DNA of 64,000 nucleotides from contig CADBXK010000001.1 in assembly GCA_902798695.1 (NCBI GenBank), positions 620,001 to 684,000 of the forward strand, read 5' to 3'. This stretch comes from Oscillospiraceae bacterium. Lineage in GTDB: Bacteria; Bacillota; Clostridia; Oscillospirales; Ruminococcaceae. Under the pieces are notes generated by a model. The model was given only the letters and a program-made list of their open reading frames with translations, had not been told where the DNA came from and did no database searches. The translations under genes were made by a program, and so were the position numbers. The number at the start of each line of letters is the position of its first letter. The first letter of the stretch is position 1. Shown here piece after piece: positions 28,301-37,960 of the stretch.

Positions 28301-29935
28301 TTAAACATCTAAACGTTTTCTACCGCTTTCTTTCATGTTAAAATAATAAGCTAAAATTTCACCTACATCATAATCATCTTTTATTGCGCTAATATTTCTA
28401 TTTAATTTAAATGTTTTATACTCAGAAAATTTCTTTGCATCTTCGTATGCATTAATTATAAAATTACGCCACTTGTCTACAGCACCTATTCTAACATCAA
28501 CCCACGCTGTGTTAATCCAGTGTTCTAATTTTTCTTCTGTAACGGTCAAGTCATCTTTAACACTAGGATATAAGCTATATTTTCCAATATAAATTTCTTT
28601 GTTTTCTTTAACAACAGGCAATCCTAAAGACACCATCTCAACAACAAGTTCTGGGTTTTCATTCAAATATTCACAAATAGCCTTATGTATTACATCAGAA
28701 TTGCAATTTCTAAGTTTATCAACCGTTTCGCAAACACATTTAATTAAATAAATCTCATATAAATCTTTTGCCGATGTTGCCCCCAAGTTACCGGTGGCTA
28801 TACTCGTAACATTGTGCTTATCCATTAATTCTTTTATTTCATTTTTAGATTTTTCTGCCATAGCACATCCAGCATATGTTGGTCCTAAAGAAGCTTTGTC
28901 CATTTCATAAAGCATGTTTCTTCTGCGTTTTCCAAACAAGTCTTCAATTACCGCATCTGCCACTTCTTCTTTAGTAATTGCTTCCATTTGTCCAATAGCT
29001 GTTAATGCATTAAGCTCATATAAAGAATATACATGATTTTCCCCAGCTCTCACAACAGGAAATTCTAAATATTCATCTTTTTCATTACCACTTGCATATG
29101 ATAATTTCTCACCAACAGTCAACTTTTTATCCTCAAAATCTTCAAATTTTTTAATTAAACCGATATCCGTTTCAATGGGCTCAAATTTTGCACTGTCATA
29201 TCCAACATATGTTGAAGGAATTATTAAACTAACATCTAAATCCACATCGCTAGCTAATCTCCAAAGTAGGTGATGTAACGTTCCCGAAGCAGATATTTTT
29301 CCCATTAAAGCATAGGATAATGAAGATTTTGGTGTATCTCCATGAGTATAAGGCATGTTCATACTCATTCCACCCAATCCAGTAGTTGAAACTTTAATAA
29401 ATTTTTTAACTTTAAATTCTTCCATAGCCAACTTTACAGATAGTACAAAATTAACAGCTTTCTGCGTATAGTCATTTAAAAGGTGAGTAACATAAACATC
29501 CTTAGCAACGCTATCATTAACAACTTCTCTTTTAATTTCATCAGGATTAAAGTGACTCCCCAAAACTGTCCCCGAATTCATAGCATCAACTATAATGTCA
29601 GGATTATATTTAGCAACTAATTGATATACAGTAGATTTTTTTAAAACTTCTTCATCTAGATTCGAATAAAAAAAGTTTATTAGTTCATCTTGATGCTTTA
29701 ACTTTTCTTTCATATCATAAACTTTATTTAAATTGTATGGCATAAACGTATCGCCATAAGATTTTACAAATTTTGTATTTTTAAAAATTTTCTCAAAATT
29801 TTCTACACAAGTGTCTGTTTCTTCTTTTCTAAGATTGTGAATAACCATAAGATCAGGTTCTTTTTCTAATAGTCTTCTTGCAACTTCCTTCCCTATCTGA
29901 CCAGACCCTAAAATTAACACGCTGTTGAAATTCAT
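28301..29935 (-). CDS. Rossmann-fold NAD(P)-binding protein of unknown function
   Basis: Protein of 544 residues. The N-terminus VLILGSGQIGKEVARRLLE is a dinucleotide-binding GxGxxG fold. VYQLVAKYNPDIIVDAMN and KFIKVSTTGLGGMSMNMPY, followed by SYALMGKISASGTLHHLLWR, resemble extended short-chain dehydrogenases with a possible Tyr/Lys pair. The C-terminal 250 residues (including TYAGCAMAEKSKNEI and ATGNLGATSAKDLYE) match nothing I recognise. ATG 29935 follows GGAGG. It has its own leader region with an unusual hairpin. The reaction and substrate are unknown. Confidence 0.7.
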   Translation of the reverse strand: MNFNSVLILGSGQIGKEVARRLLEKEPDLMVIHNLRKEETDTCVENFEKIFKNTKFVKSYGDTFMPYNLNKVYDMKEKLKHQDELINFFYSNLDEEVLKKSTVYQLVAKYNPDIIVDAMNSGTVLGSHFNPDEIKREVVNDSVAKDVYVTHLLNDYTQKAVNFVLSVKLAMEEFKVKKFIKVSTTGLGGMSMNMPYTHGDTPKSSLSYALMGKISASGTLHHLLWRLASDVDLDVSLIIPSTYVGYDSAKFEPIETDIGLIKKFEDFEDKKLTVGEKLSYASGNEKDEYLEFPVVRAGENHVYSLYELNALTAIGQMEAITKEEVADAVIEDLFGKRRRNMLYEMDKASLGPTYAGCAMAEKSKNEIKELMDKHNVTSIATGNLGATSAKDLYEIYLIKCVCETVDKLRNCNSDVIHKAICEYLNENPELVVEMVSLGLPVVKENKEIYIGKYSLYPSVKDDLTVTEEKLEHWINTAWVDVRIGAVDKWRNFIINAYEDAKKFSEYKTFKLNRNISAIKDDYDVGEILAYYFNMKESGRKRLDV

Positions 29936-30049
29936 ATACTTTTACCTCCAAAATATTTAGATGCTAAATAGATATAAATCGCTTGTCCTAATCAATTTAG
30001 TTTAAATAATTGCCTCCATACAATATCAAAAATTTCTATTTAATAATTA

Positions 30050-30098
30050 CTATCAGCGTTTTTACCTCCTCAATAACATATATTCAAAAACGCTAACA
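30050..30098 (-). promoter_or_regulatory. Leader hairpin with a ribosome site in its loop
   Basis: In the 296-base gap before the Rossmann-fold gene the minus strand has TTAGCGTTTTT pairing with AAAAACGCTGA (one wobble) around a 22-base loop that contains GAGGAGGT. No convincing start codon follows, and the gene's own GGAGG lies about 110 bases downstream. A TTGACA near 30216-30221 may be the -35 of the promoter, but no good -10 is seen. It could be a regulatory stem-loop or the relic of a small gene. Confidence 0.4.
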
Positions 30099-30231
30099 CA
30101 CATTCCCATTTTGTCCAACATTTAATTTTTAATCATTTCAAACATAAATTAAACCCAACAAAACTTCGGCATTATTAAGACAAGCACCTAAAAGTACATA
30201 CCCAGCATTAACCAAATGTCAACAGATCGTG

Positions 30232-33200
30232 TTAATTATTATTTTTTTTCCTGTCGAAAAAGACCTTATATATAGCCATCAATATAACGCACACCAAAGC
30301 AAACTTCCAAATAATCGACATAATATTTCTAGACAACATCCAACCAAACAATATAGAACTCGCAGCCATTCCTAATCCAACAAACAAATTATATATACTT
30401 TGTGCTCTATTTTCTCCATATTGTTTTACTATATTCATGGTTAAAAATTTATATCTACCAACATTTGTTCCAAAGCTATAAGCAATTCCTAAAATCAATA
30501 ATGCTACAGCAAATACCCCAACATTTATACCCTCCTGATTAAAGCAAATTAAAAGCAAAATGGCAAACAAAGCAACTAATATAGCAACATATATCGCATT
30601 TTTGTCAAATTTCTTAATTGCAGATTTAGTGATATTTGTAGCAAAAAACACAACATTAAAGCTTACAAGTGCAAGAGCTACTGAAGTCTCATTTTCATAG
30701 AAATCAATTAACGCTCCATATATAGGAATATAATATCCAGCAAAGCCTAAAAGAACTCCCCACATCACCGGTATAACAATGATATATGGCAAAACTTCTT
30801 TGGAAAACAAAAGCTTTAACGTTCCTATTTCTGATTTTTTATTAACACTATTCAATTTTGATCCAACATATGTTTTACAAAAATATATACAAAAAGCCAA
30901 TGCAATAACATCAATAATTGCCGACACCCAAAAAACCTGATTATAACTTAATATGGAAACCAAAAAACCACCCATAAATATTCCAAAAAATTTCCCCGAA
31001 CCTTCTCCGGACGCACAAAAAATTTCCACATTATATCGTTCTTGATATATTAAACTCGCCAAGTAACTTCTTTTTGATTCAATAAGTAATCCAAATCCCA
31101 ATCCATTTATCAAAAGAGCTATTGCCATTATATAATAAGAACTAGTAGTTGCCAAAATAACATTACTTGATAATGAACAACAAACTGCAAAAATAAGTAT
31201 TTTTCTAAATCCAAATTTTTCAAATATCCTTAAAGACAACGTAGATGCTAATAATGTAAATGCAACATTTATTGAAAGCGGTATAGTTGCAGCAAAAACT
31301 CTTGGAATGCCTACTTGTGCCGAATAAAATGACAATATATACATAGGCAAAAATACTGATGACATATTTATAGACATACTAAAAACAACATTTGATAGTC
31401 TTAAAATATGATATGGAAAAACAACATTTCCATCAACTACGCATTTTTTATTATGTTTATATTCTTTCTTTTTTGCAATAAATGCCATTACCTCATTAAT
31501 ACAAAATATTCCCACAATAATCGATGCTAACAAATTAACAACAACCTGCTCAACAACAGATTCTATTGTGCTTTCAATTACCGCCAACTCTTTTGCAACA
31601 CAAATACAAGCCACAACTTCACCTTTAGAATCTAAAATAGGAGATCTAGCTAATAAATAATGTCCTGTGCTAGCCTCTATTTTATTCACACTACTTTTTT
31701 TAGTTTCATAAACTTTTTTAAGTTCATGCGCTTCAAAATAGTCTAACGGGTAGTACGCTCCTATTCTAAGATTGGGATACGCAATAGCAATCGCTATACC
31801 ATCAGTATATTTTTCTACTGCTCCACTCATAATTAATTTTGAATCACCACTATATCTAAAAGTCGCAAGTTTTATTTTGTTTAAAACAGCCTTATAATCA
31901 TCATTCATAAAATCTGATGTTTCATTTATATTAGACAATTGCTGTACATCAATATTCCTACTCGTTATATCAGCAACTGATAATAATTGGTTTTCCATTC
32001 CACTAATACTTATATCCGTTATAGTAGGTATAATAATTGGCAATATAACAAGTGAAACTACAATAGTGGTTAATATTATTATAGTTTCAATTAAAAACAA
32101 CAATTTAAATTTAAACTTATTAAATGCCAAAACTAATATTAACCGTATTGACAACGCTAGCAAACAAAATGTAAAAACAAGTGGAGCAATAAGCTTAAAA
32201 ATTTGTTGAACAAAATATTGAGTCCCCGGACTAAAACTCTTTTGGTTACATATTACTTCTCCATCTTGTTTAACAGCATATAACGTTCCTACATCAAAAA
32301 CAGAACAAATAACATCTTGCTCACTACCATCTTCAAATTTCACACTCTTTACGGTAGTATTCAAACTTAATCCCTGATTTTTATCCATCGTTACATCTTT
32401 AAATACACTCTGTTTACTAAAAACTTCTTTTATTTCTTTACTTGAAGATACTTTATTAACAGCTCGTGAAAGTAAATCAGTAAAATAAATAGTTTCATCA
32501 GATCCAACAACTAAATCATATGGCACAGCCTTGTCTTTAAAATTATAATAAGTATGAATTCCTTCTTTGTCGGCACACAGTATCTTTCCTCGTTTATCCA
32601 CCATATATATTTTGTCATTATTTGGAGACACAACAATACTTTGTATAAACGTTATTGCTTGATCAAAATTATATCTAGATTTTAAAATAGTCTCTTTCTT
32701 GTTAGCTATTCTAATAGTTTCAAACCCACTATCATCTAATTTAACACATTCTATATTTCCATCTACACATCTTAAATTAAATAACCTTGGCTTTTCTTCT
32801 TTTTCATCTTCATTATAACTCAAAGTATATATAGTATCTATATACTTCCCATCAGGTCCATACTTAAGTATAACTTCATTGTCTAATAAAAAACCACTAT
32901 CATCCCAATCTAGTCCATGAATGTATATATTGTCATCATCATCCACAAAAACATTTTCAATTTGATTAACTTTTTGTTTGACAGCATCAGTTATTTCCCA
33001 CTCAACTTTATTGTCCTCAATTTTAAACAGTCGTTCCTGCGATCTATCTACAACATAAAAATCACCGTTTTTACCCATAACAGCGAAATATCCTGCCTCT
33101 ATGTTAACATCAAAATTAAAATCTAAATTTATACCAAAACCAAACACACTACAAGCTATGTAGGAAAATAATAAGAAAATAGCACAAATAATATCAATAG

Positions 33201-33255
33201 CTCTAATCTTTTTTACTTTAAACCAATCAAATCCTCTTTTTAATTGTCTAACCAT
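30232..33255 (-). CDS. Propeller / Cache-like sensor / MFS transporter fusion
   Basis: Protein of 1007 residues with an unusual order. TM1 is about residues 19-42. An external beta-rich part (50-345) has propeller-like repeats such as GDFYVVDRSQERLFKI, NIYIHGLDW, KIYMVDKRGKILC and TIYFTDLLSRAVNKV. Two spans (about 353-412) precede an external Cache-like domain (415-565) ending HYLLARSPILDSKGEVVACI. After another span, 620-1000 is a 12-span MFS domain with LRIFEKFGFRKILIF and GLGFGLLIESKRSYLAS. It may sense an outside ligand and move a related solute. The upstream gene on the same strand is a P-type ATPase, about 100 bases away. Substrate unknown. Confidence 0.8.
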   Translation of the reverse strand: MVRQLKRGFDWFKVKKIRAIDIICAIFLLFSYIACSVFGFGINLDFNFDVNIEAGYFAVMGKNGDFYVVDRSQERLFKIEDNKVEWEITDAVKQKVNQIENVFVDDDDNIYIHGLDWDDSGFLLDNEVILKYGPDGKYIDTIYTLSYNEDEKEEKPRLFNLRCVDGNIECVKLDDSGFETIRIANKKETILKSRYNFDQAITFIQSIVVSPNNDKIYMVDKRGKILCADKEGIHTYYNFKDKAVPYDLVVGSDETIYFTDLLSRAVNKVSSSKEIKEVFSKQSVFKDVTMDKNQGLSLNTTVKSVKFEDGSEQDVICSVFDVGTLYAVKQDGEVICNQKSFSPGTQYFVQQIFKLIAPLVFTFCLLALSIRLILVLAFNKFKFKLLFLIETIIILTTIVVSLVILPIIIPTITDISISGMENQLLSVADITSRNIDVQQLSNINETSDFMNDDYKAVLNKIKLATFRYSGDSKLIMSGAVEKYTDGIAIAIAYPNLRIGAYYPLDYFEAHELKKVYETKKSSVNKIEASTGHYLLARSPILDSKGEVVACICVAKELAVIESTIESVVEQVVVNLLASIIVGIFCINEVMAFIAKKKEYKHNKKCVVDGNVVFPYHILRLSNVVFSMSINMSSVFLPMYILSFYSAQVGIPRVFAATIPLSINVAFTLLASTLSLRIFEKFGFRKILIFAVCCSLSSNVILATTSSYYIMAIALLINGLGFGLLIESKRSYLASLIYQERYNVEIFCASGEGSGKFFGIFMGGFLVSILSYNQVFWVSAIIDVIALAFCIYFCKTYVGSKLNSVNKKSEIGTLKLLFSKEVLPYIIVIPVMWGVLLGFAGYYIPIYGALIDFYENETSVALALVSFNVVFFATNITKSAIKKFDKNAIYVAILVALFAILLLICFNQEGINVGVFAVALLILGIAYSFGTNVGRYKFLTMNIVKQYGENRAQSIYNLFVGLGMAASSILFGWMLSRNIMSIIWKFALVCVILMAIYKVFFDRKKNNN

Positions 33256-33359
33256 TAACTATCCTCCAAATTCTTCACTTAAATTAGTATTTTAAATAAA
33301 CAATTCAAATCCTTATAAAATTCACTATATTAACATTTAAACAATTAAAACTATTATAT

Positions 33360-36026
33360 CTATTTCCTTCTCGGCAAATAAACCAACCGTTTTCTAAAAA
33401 TATCCACCGGTATTATAGTTGCTGCGAGTAAAACGATTAAAGTCCATCCTTTAATATTAAACGGCTCACAACTAAACATTTCACTAACAACTTTGAGATT
33501 TTCTATTGGCAAAATTGCCGCATTAACAATAAATATTTGAATTATCAGAATTGTAAACCAAACTTTTAAAAAATTAGGATTTTCATTTAGCCTATAAAAA
33601 ATAGCAAATTTGTCTGATCTAACATTAAAACCATTGAATAATGCAAACAAAACGAATAAGGCAAAATATGCACTATTTAACTGACTGCTATTTTCAAAAA
33701 ACATACTAAATATATTCATTTTAAGAAAACAATAGCTAACAAATATAATCCAAAAAGCATTAACTAAAATTTGAACAAACATTTCTTTGGATACTATATT
33801 TTCATCTTTACGCCTTGGCTTTTCCTTCATATATTGTTTAAGAGCAGGCTCTTTACCAAACATAATAGCACCTAAACTATCGACAATTAAATTAATAAAC
33901 AGAAAATGCACAACCTTCAAAGGGGCGATTATTCCAAAAAAGGGACTGATTGCACTAATCACAACCGCTGATATATTTAATATCAGCTGAAATTTACAAA
34001 ATTTTAAAATATTATGATATATAGTTCTACCATATAATATTGCATTTTCTATAGAACAAAAATTATCATCAAGTATAACAATATCTCCAGCTTCTTTAGC
34101 AGCTTCTGTTCCACTCCCCATTGCAAATCCAACATCCGCCTTTTTAAGTGCTGGTGAATCATTAACTCCATCACCAGTCATTCCAACAACCAAATTCATC
34201 TCTTGACAAATTCGAACAATTCTTGATTTATCTGTCGGCAAAGCCCGAGCTATAACACGAATATTTTTAACTATATCTTTTATTTCATCATCCGTCATGT
34301 TGCTTAATTGAGAAGAAGTTAATGATAAGTCATTATTGCTCTCAATTAATCCCGCATCTTTTGCTATTTCAACAGCCGTTTCTAATCTATCTCCAGTAAT
34401 CATAACCACTTGAATTCCAGCTTTTTTCACTTCAGATATTGCTGTTTTTGCTTCCTGCCTAACCTCATCTCTTATAACTAAAAAGCCAATAATCACTAGG
34501 TCATCATTAATAACATCTTTTTGATAAGCTTTTTCAGAATATCCCAGCGCTAAAACTCTCATAGCTTTAGAAGCATAGCTATTAAGTTTATCATTTATTT
34601 TATCTAACGACATCTCAATTACCTTACCATCAGATGACAAACATTTGTTGGATGCAGATAATAATTTTTCTGGAGCACCTTTATAAAACACTTTATTTAG
34701 ATTATTTATTTCAACCTGACTAAATTTATTGGTTGAATTAAATCTCTGCATATTTGAAACAGTATATTTTTCATTAGAATTTACAGCATGATAAGCATCT
34801 TCTCCTAAAAATCTAGTAACAGCCTGATCTGTTACATTACCACCAATAACTCTATGCTTTTCATCAAACATAGATGACGTATTTTTTCCAATAGCCAAAT
34901 TTAACAGAAATTTCAAGTCAGAATAATTTCCTAGCTTTGTTATAGGAATATTATCGCCATCTCCAGTCAAAAACTCAACAACTTCAAGCTGTCCTTTAGT
35001 TATTGTTCCAGTTTTATCACTAAACAAAATATTTAAAGACCCAGCAGTTTCAATTCCAATTGCTTTTCTAACCAACACATTGTGATCCAACATAGTACTA
35101 GTATTTTGCATCAAAACTAGCGAAATCATAAGTGGCAAGCCCTCTGGAACCGCACAAACAACAACTAGTATAGCTAGTGAAATTGATTCCAACAAATTCA
35201 TAAAAATTTTATCTAATCCCGCAGCAATATAATTATTGAGTCCACCTGCGCTAACTATAAAATATGCCATATATAAAACAACAATAACAAATGCGGCAAT
35301 ATATCCAAACTTAGATATTTGATTAGCTAAATTTTTAAGTTTTACTTGCAAAGGAGAATCGGGTTCATCTTCTTGCATTTCTTCAGCCATTTTTCCCATT
35401 ATTGTGTTAATTCCAACTTTTTTAACGTCCAAAACGCCTTCTCCATCTACAACAACAGCCCCACGAAACAAGAAATTTCTATCCACAAAAATATCTCCCG
35501 TTATAGTATCTGGCAATTCTATATTCTCACAAGTTGAAAGTTTTTCACAAACTTCAACTTCTCCGTTTAAAACTGAATTATTAACCTTTATATTCCCATC
35601 TACCAAAACTCCATCTGCTGGAATTTTATCTCCCGCCTGAACGATAACCTTGTCACTCACCACAACGTCATCAAAATTAACGACACATACTTCGCCGCAT
35701 CTATATACCTTACAAACATCTTTTTTTGTTTTTTTCTTCAATTCTCTATATTTTGAATCGCTAGAAACGCTAGTTTTGGCAGTAACTACCGCAACAATAA
35801 TAACAGCCAACAAAGTTCCAATTGGCTCATAAATTTTAGCTTGTCCACAAAAGAACATAAAAGTCATTATACAAACTATTACAAGCAAAATTCTAATCAT
35901 AGGGTCTTTAAACGACTGTTTAAATTCGTTCCAAAAAGTCGTCGGCTTAGAGTCAGGAATTTCATTAGACCCAAATTTTTTTCTAGATTCATCTACCTCA
36001 TTATTATTTAACCCAACAAATTTCAT
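33360..36026 (-). CDS. Calcium-type P-type ATPase (PMCA-like)
   Basis: Cation-transporting P2-type ATPase of 888 residues. The actuator loop carries the motif NSVLNGEVEVCEKL in place of the usual TGES form. CAVPEGLPL in TM4 is typical of calcium pumps. The phosphorylation site is SDKTGTITKGQL. ATP-domain motifs are KGAPEKLL, ITGDRLETA and MTGDGVNDSPALKKADVGFA. ATG 36026 has GGGAG 8 bases upstream, while the GTG at 36041 has none. Calcium export is the likely role. The altered actuator motif (NGEV) deserves a check because Gly-Glu is kept but the Thr and Ser are not. Confidence 0.9.
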   Translation of the reverse strand: MKFVGLNNNEVDESRKKFGSNEIPDSKPTTFWNEFKQSFKDPMIRILLVIVCIMTFMFFCGQAKIYEPIGTLLAVIIVAVVTAKTSVSSDSKYRELKKKTKKDVCKVYRCGEVCVVNFDDVVVSDKVIVQAGDKIPADGVLVDGNIKVNNSVLNGEVEVCEKLSTCENIELPDTITGDIFVDRNFLFRGAVVVDGEGVLDVKKVGINTIMGKMAEEMQEDEPDSPLQVKLKNLANQISKFGYIAAFVIVVLYMAYFIVSAGGLNNYIAAGLDKIFMNLLESISLAILVVVCAVPEGLPLMISLVLMQNTSTMLDHNVLVRKAIGIETAGSLNILFSDKTGTITKGQLEVVEFLTGDGDNIPITKLGNYSDLKFLLNLAIGKNTSSMFDEKHRVIGGNVTDQAVTRFLGEDAYHAVNSNEKYTVSNMQRFNSTNKFSQVEINNLNKVFYKGAPEKLLSASNKCLSSDGKVIEMSLDKINDKLNSYASKAMRVLALGYSEKAYQKDVINDDLVIIGFLVIRDEVRQEAKTAISEVKKAGIQVVMITGDRLETAVEIAKDAGLIESNNDLSLTSSQLSNMTDDEIKDIVKNIRVIARALPTDKSRIVRICQEMNLVVGMTGDGVNDSPALKKADVGFAMGSGTEAAKEAGDIVILDDNFCSIENAILYGRTIYHNILKFCKFQLILNISAVVISAISPFFGIIAPLKVVHFLFINLIVDSLGAIMFGKEPALKQYMKEKPRRKDENIVSKEMFVQILVNAFWIIFVSYCFLKMNIFSMFFENSSQLNSAYFALFVLFALFNGFNVRSDKFAIFYRLNENPNFLKVWFTILIIQIFIVNAAILPIENLKVVSEMFSCEPFNIKGWTLIVLLAATIIPVDIFRKRLVYLPRRK

Positions 36027-36230
36027 ATCATCAGCTCCCACAAGTCAAAAAGCTATAACCTATATTATATCCATTTTCTGCGAAATCCAACTAACAAAAA
36101 ATATTCAAATTAAACAACCTAAAAATTAACTATACATATTTATTCTAAAATACACCCGTATGATAAATCAAAATTACACCTAGTCTTATTATAAACCATA
36201 ATAAAATTATAAGCAATATTTTTTATCCTC

Positions 36231-36268
36231 AAAAATAAAGAAGCACCATATTGAAGTATGATGCTTCC
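36231..36268 (-). terminator. Terminator of the TrpXYZ-like operon
   Basis: Minus-strand hairpin GAAGCATCATA/TATGGTGCTTC with two wobble pairs, followed by TTTATTTTT, about 15 bases after the ATPase stop codon. Confidence 0.82.
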
Positions 36269-36281
36269 TAATCTATATATT

Positions 36282-37049
36282 CTATATGCAATGCTCTACT
36301 TCAGAAAATTTTCTGAGCAAAATTTCAGGAGTTAAATTTTTCTTTTCTTCTCCTTTAGCGTCAAAAATCACTTTACCCCCAGACAACATAACCAAACGAG
36401 TTCCAAGTCTAATTGCATCATTCATATTGTGAGTTATCATTAACGTTGTTAAGTTATTTTCTTTTATTATTTTTTCCGTATGATCAAGAACTATACCTGC
36501 TGTTTTAGGATCTAACGCAGATGTATGTTCGTCCAATAATAAAATTCTAGGTTTTTGCATAGTTGCCATTAATAGTGTAAGTGCCTGCCTTTGCCCCCCC
36601 GACAAAAGACCTACTTTTGTGTTTAAATGGTTTTCCAAGCCAAGACCCAAACTTTTAACCATATCTCTATACCTATCAATATCTTTCTTGGATATACACC
36701 ACTTCAACCCAATTTTTTGTCCTTTTCTGCTTGCCATAGCCAAATTTTCATAAATTCTCATGTTAGAAGCAGTTCCCATAAGAGGATCTTGAAACACTCT
36801 TCCAACCTGTTTAGCTCTAACATGCTCCAATTGATTTGAAACATCAACACCATCAATTAGAATTTTTCCACTATCTGCTGCCGTTTTACCAGAAATCAAA
36901 TTCATTAGTGTAGATTTTCCTGAACCATTAGATCCAATTATAACAACAAATTCTCCTTCTTCTATGGTAAAATCAAATTTATCGAATATAACTTTCTCAT
37001 TTACAGTATTTTTGTTAAATATCTTAGAGACTTTTTGTAATCTTAGCAT
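36282..37049 (-). CDS. ABC transporter ATPase, TrpXYZ-like system
   Basis: ATP-binding subunit of 255 residues. Walker A is GSNGSGKST, the Q loop is VFQDPLMGTAS, the signature is LLSGGQRQALT, Walker B is ILLLDEHTSALDP, and the switch His is in MITHNM. The sequence type goes with the permease and binding protein upstream, a group including TrpXYZ. The start overlaps the permease end by 7 bases, so translation is coupled. A terminator follows. Confidence 0.9.
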   Translation of the reverse strand: MLRLQKVSKIFNKNTVNEKVIFDKFDFTIEEGEFVVIIGSNGSGKSTLMNLISGKTAADSGKILIDGVDVSNQLEHVRAKQVGRVFQDPLMGTASNMRIYENLAMASRKGQKIGLKWCISKKDIDRYRDMVKSLGLGLENHLNTKVGLLSGGQRQALTLLMATMQKPRILLLDEHTSALDPKTAGIVLDHTEKIIKENNLTTLMITHNMNDAIRLGTRLVMLSGGKVIFDAKGEEKKNLTPEILLRKFSEVEHCI

Positions 37050-37942
37050 TGTTGTTTTTCCTTTCTTTTCATTATTTTAGGCAACCCTAAAGCGATAGCA
37101 ACAATTATAGCTGTGAATAATTTTAAATCGCTCGGATTCATTCCAATTTGAAGCGCTAAGGCTATTATAAGTCTGTATATTACTGATCCCACGACAGCAA
37201 ATATTAACTTAACAGCAAAATTAGATTCCTGTTTAACAAAAGCTTCTCCAATAATAACTGCAGCCAAACCACAAACCAATGTTCCAACTCCCATATTTAT
37301 ATCGGCATATCCTTGATTTTGAGCAACCAAAGCCCCAGAAAAAGCAACCAATCCATTACTAAGTGCTAACGCAATAATCTGCATAATTCCAACATTTATT
37401 CCCATAGCACAAACCATATGTTTGTTGTTTCCAACAGCTCTAATTGCATATCCCATTTCTGTCCCAAAAAACCAATACATAATCGCTATAATTATTGCGC
37501 ATACTATTAATCCTAATATTATTTCAGATATCATTTTCGAATTTGCTCCAAAACCATCAAACCATCCACTAATAACTGTAAATATAGTCTCTTTACCTAA
37601 CAAAGGAGTGTTTGCTTTACCCATTATTCTAATGTTTATTGAATATAGCGCTGTCATAGTTAAAATACCTGCCAATATTCCTGGAATTTTAAATTTAATA
37701 TGCAATATTCCGGTTATACATCCTGCTAATATTCCTGCCAAAGTTGCAATAATTAGACTTAATATTGGATTTACTCCGTTGTATATTAATATTGCGCTAA
37801 CACTTCCTCCTAACGCCAAACTACCATCAACAGTAAGGTCAGCAAAATCTAAAATTCTAAATGTTATATATAATCCAACAACCATAACTCCCCAAATTAG
37901 CCCTTGAGAAGTGGCACCAATCATAGTTAAAATACCTTCCAT
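37043..37942 (-). CDS. ABC transporter permease, TrpXYZ-like system
   Basis: Membrane subunit of 299 residues with 8-9 spans. GLYITFRILDFADLTVDGSL near residue 25 is the hallmark of this permease group, and NNKHMVCAMGINVGIMQI is the coupling loop. Relatives carry tryptophan or other aromatic amino acids. AAGGGG lies before ATG 37942. It lies 18 bases after the binding-protein gene. Confidence 0.9.
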   Translation of the reverse strand: MEGILTMIGATSQGLIWGVMVVGLYITFRILDFADLTVDGSLALGGSVSAILIYNGVNPILSLIIATLAGILAGCITGILHIKFKIPGILAGILTMTALYSINIRIMGKANTPLLGKETIFTVISGWFDGFGANSKMISEIILGLIVCAIIIAIMYWFFGTEMGYAIRAVGNNKHMVCAMGINVGIMQIIALALSNGLVAFSGALVAQNQGYADINMGVGTLVCGLAAVIIGEAFVKQESNFAVKLIFAVVGSVIYRLIIALALQIGMNPSDLKLFTAIIVAIALGLPKIMKRKEKQQC

Positions 37943-37960
37943 TTCTATTTCCCCTTTACA

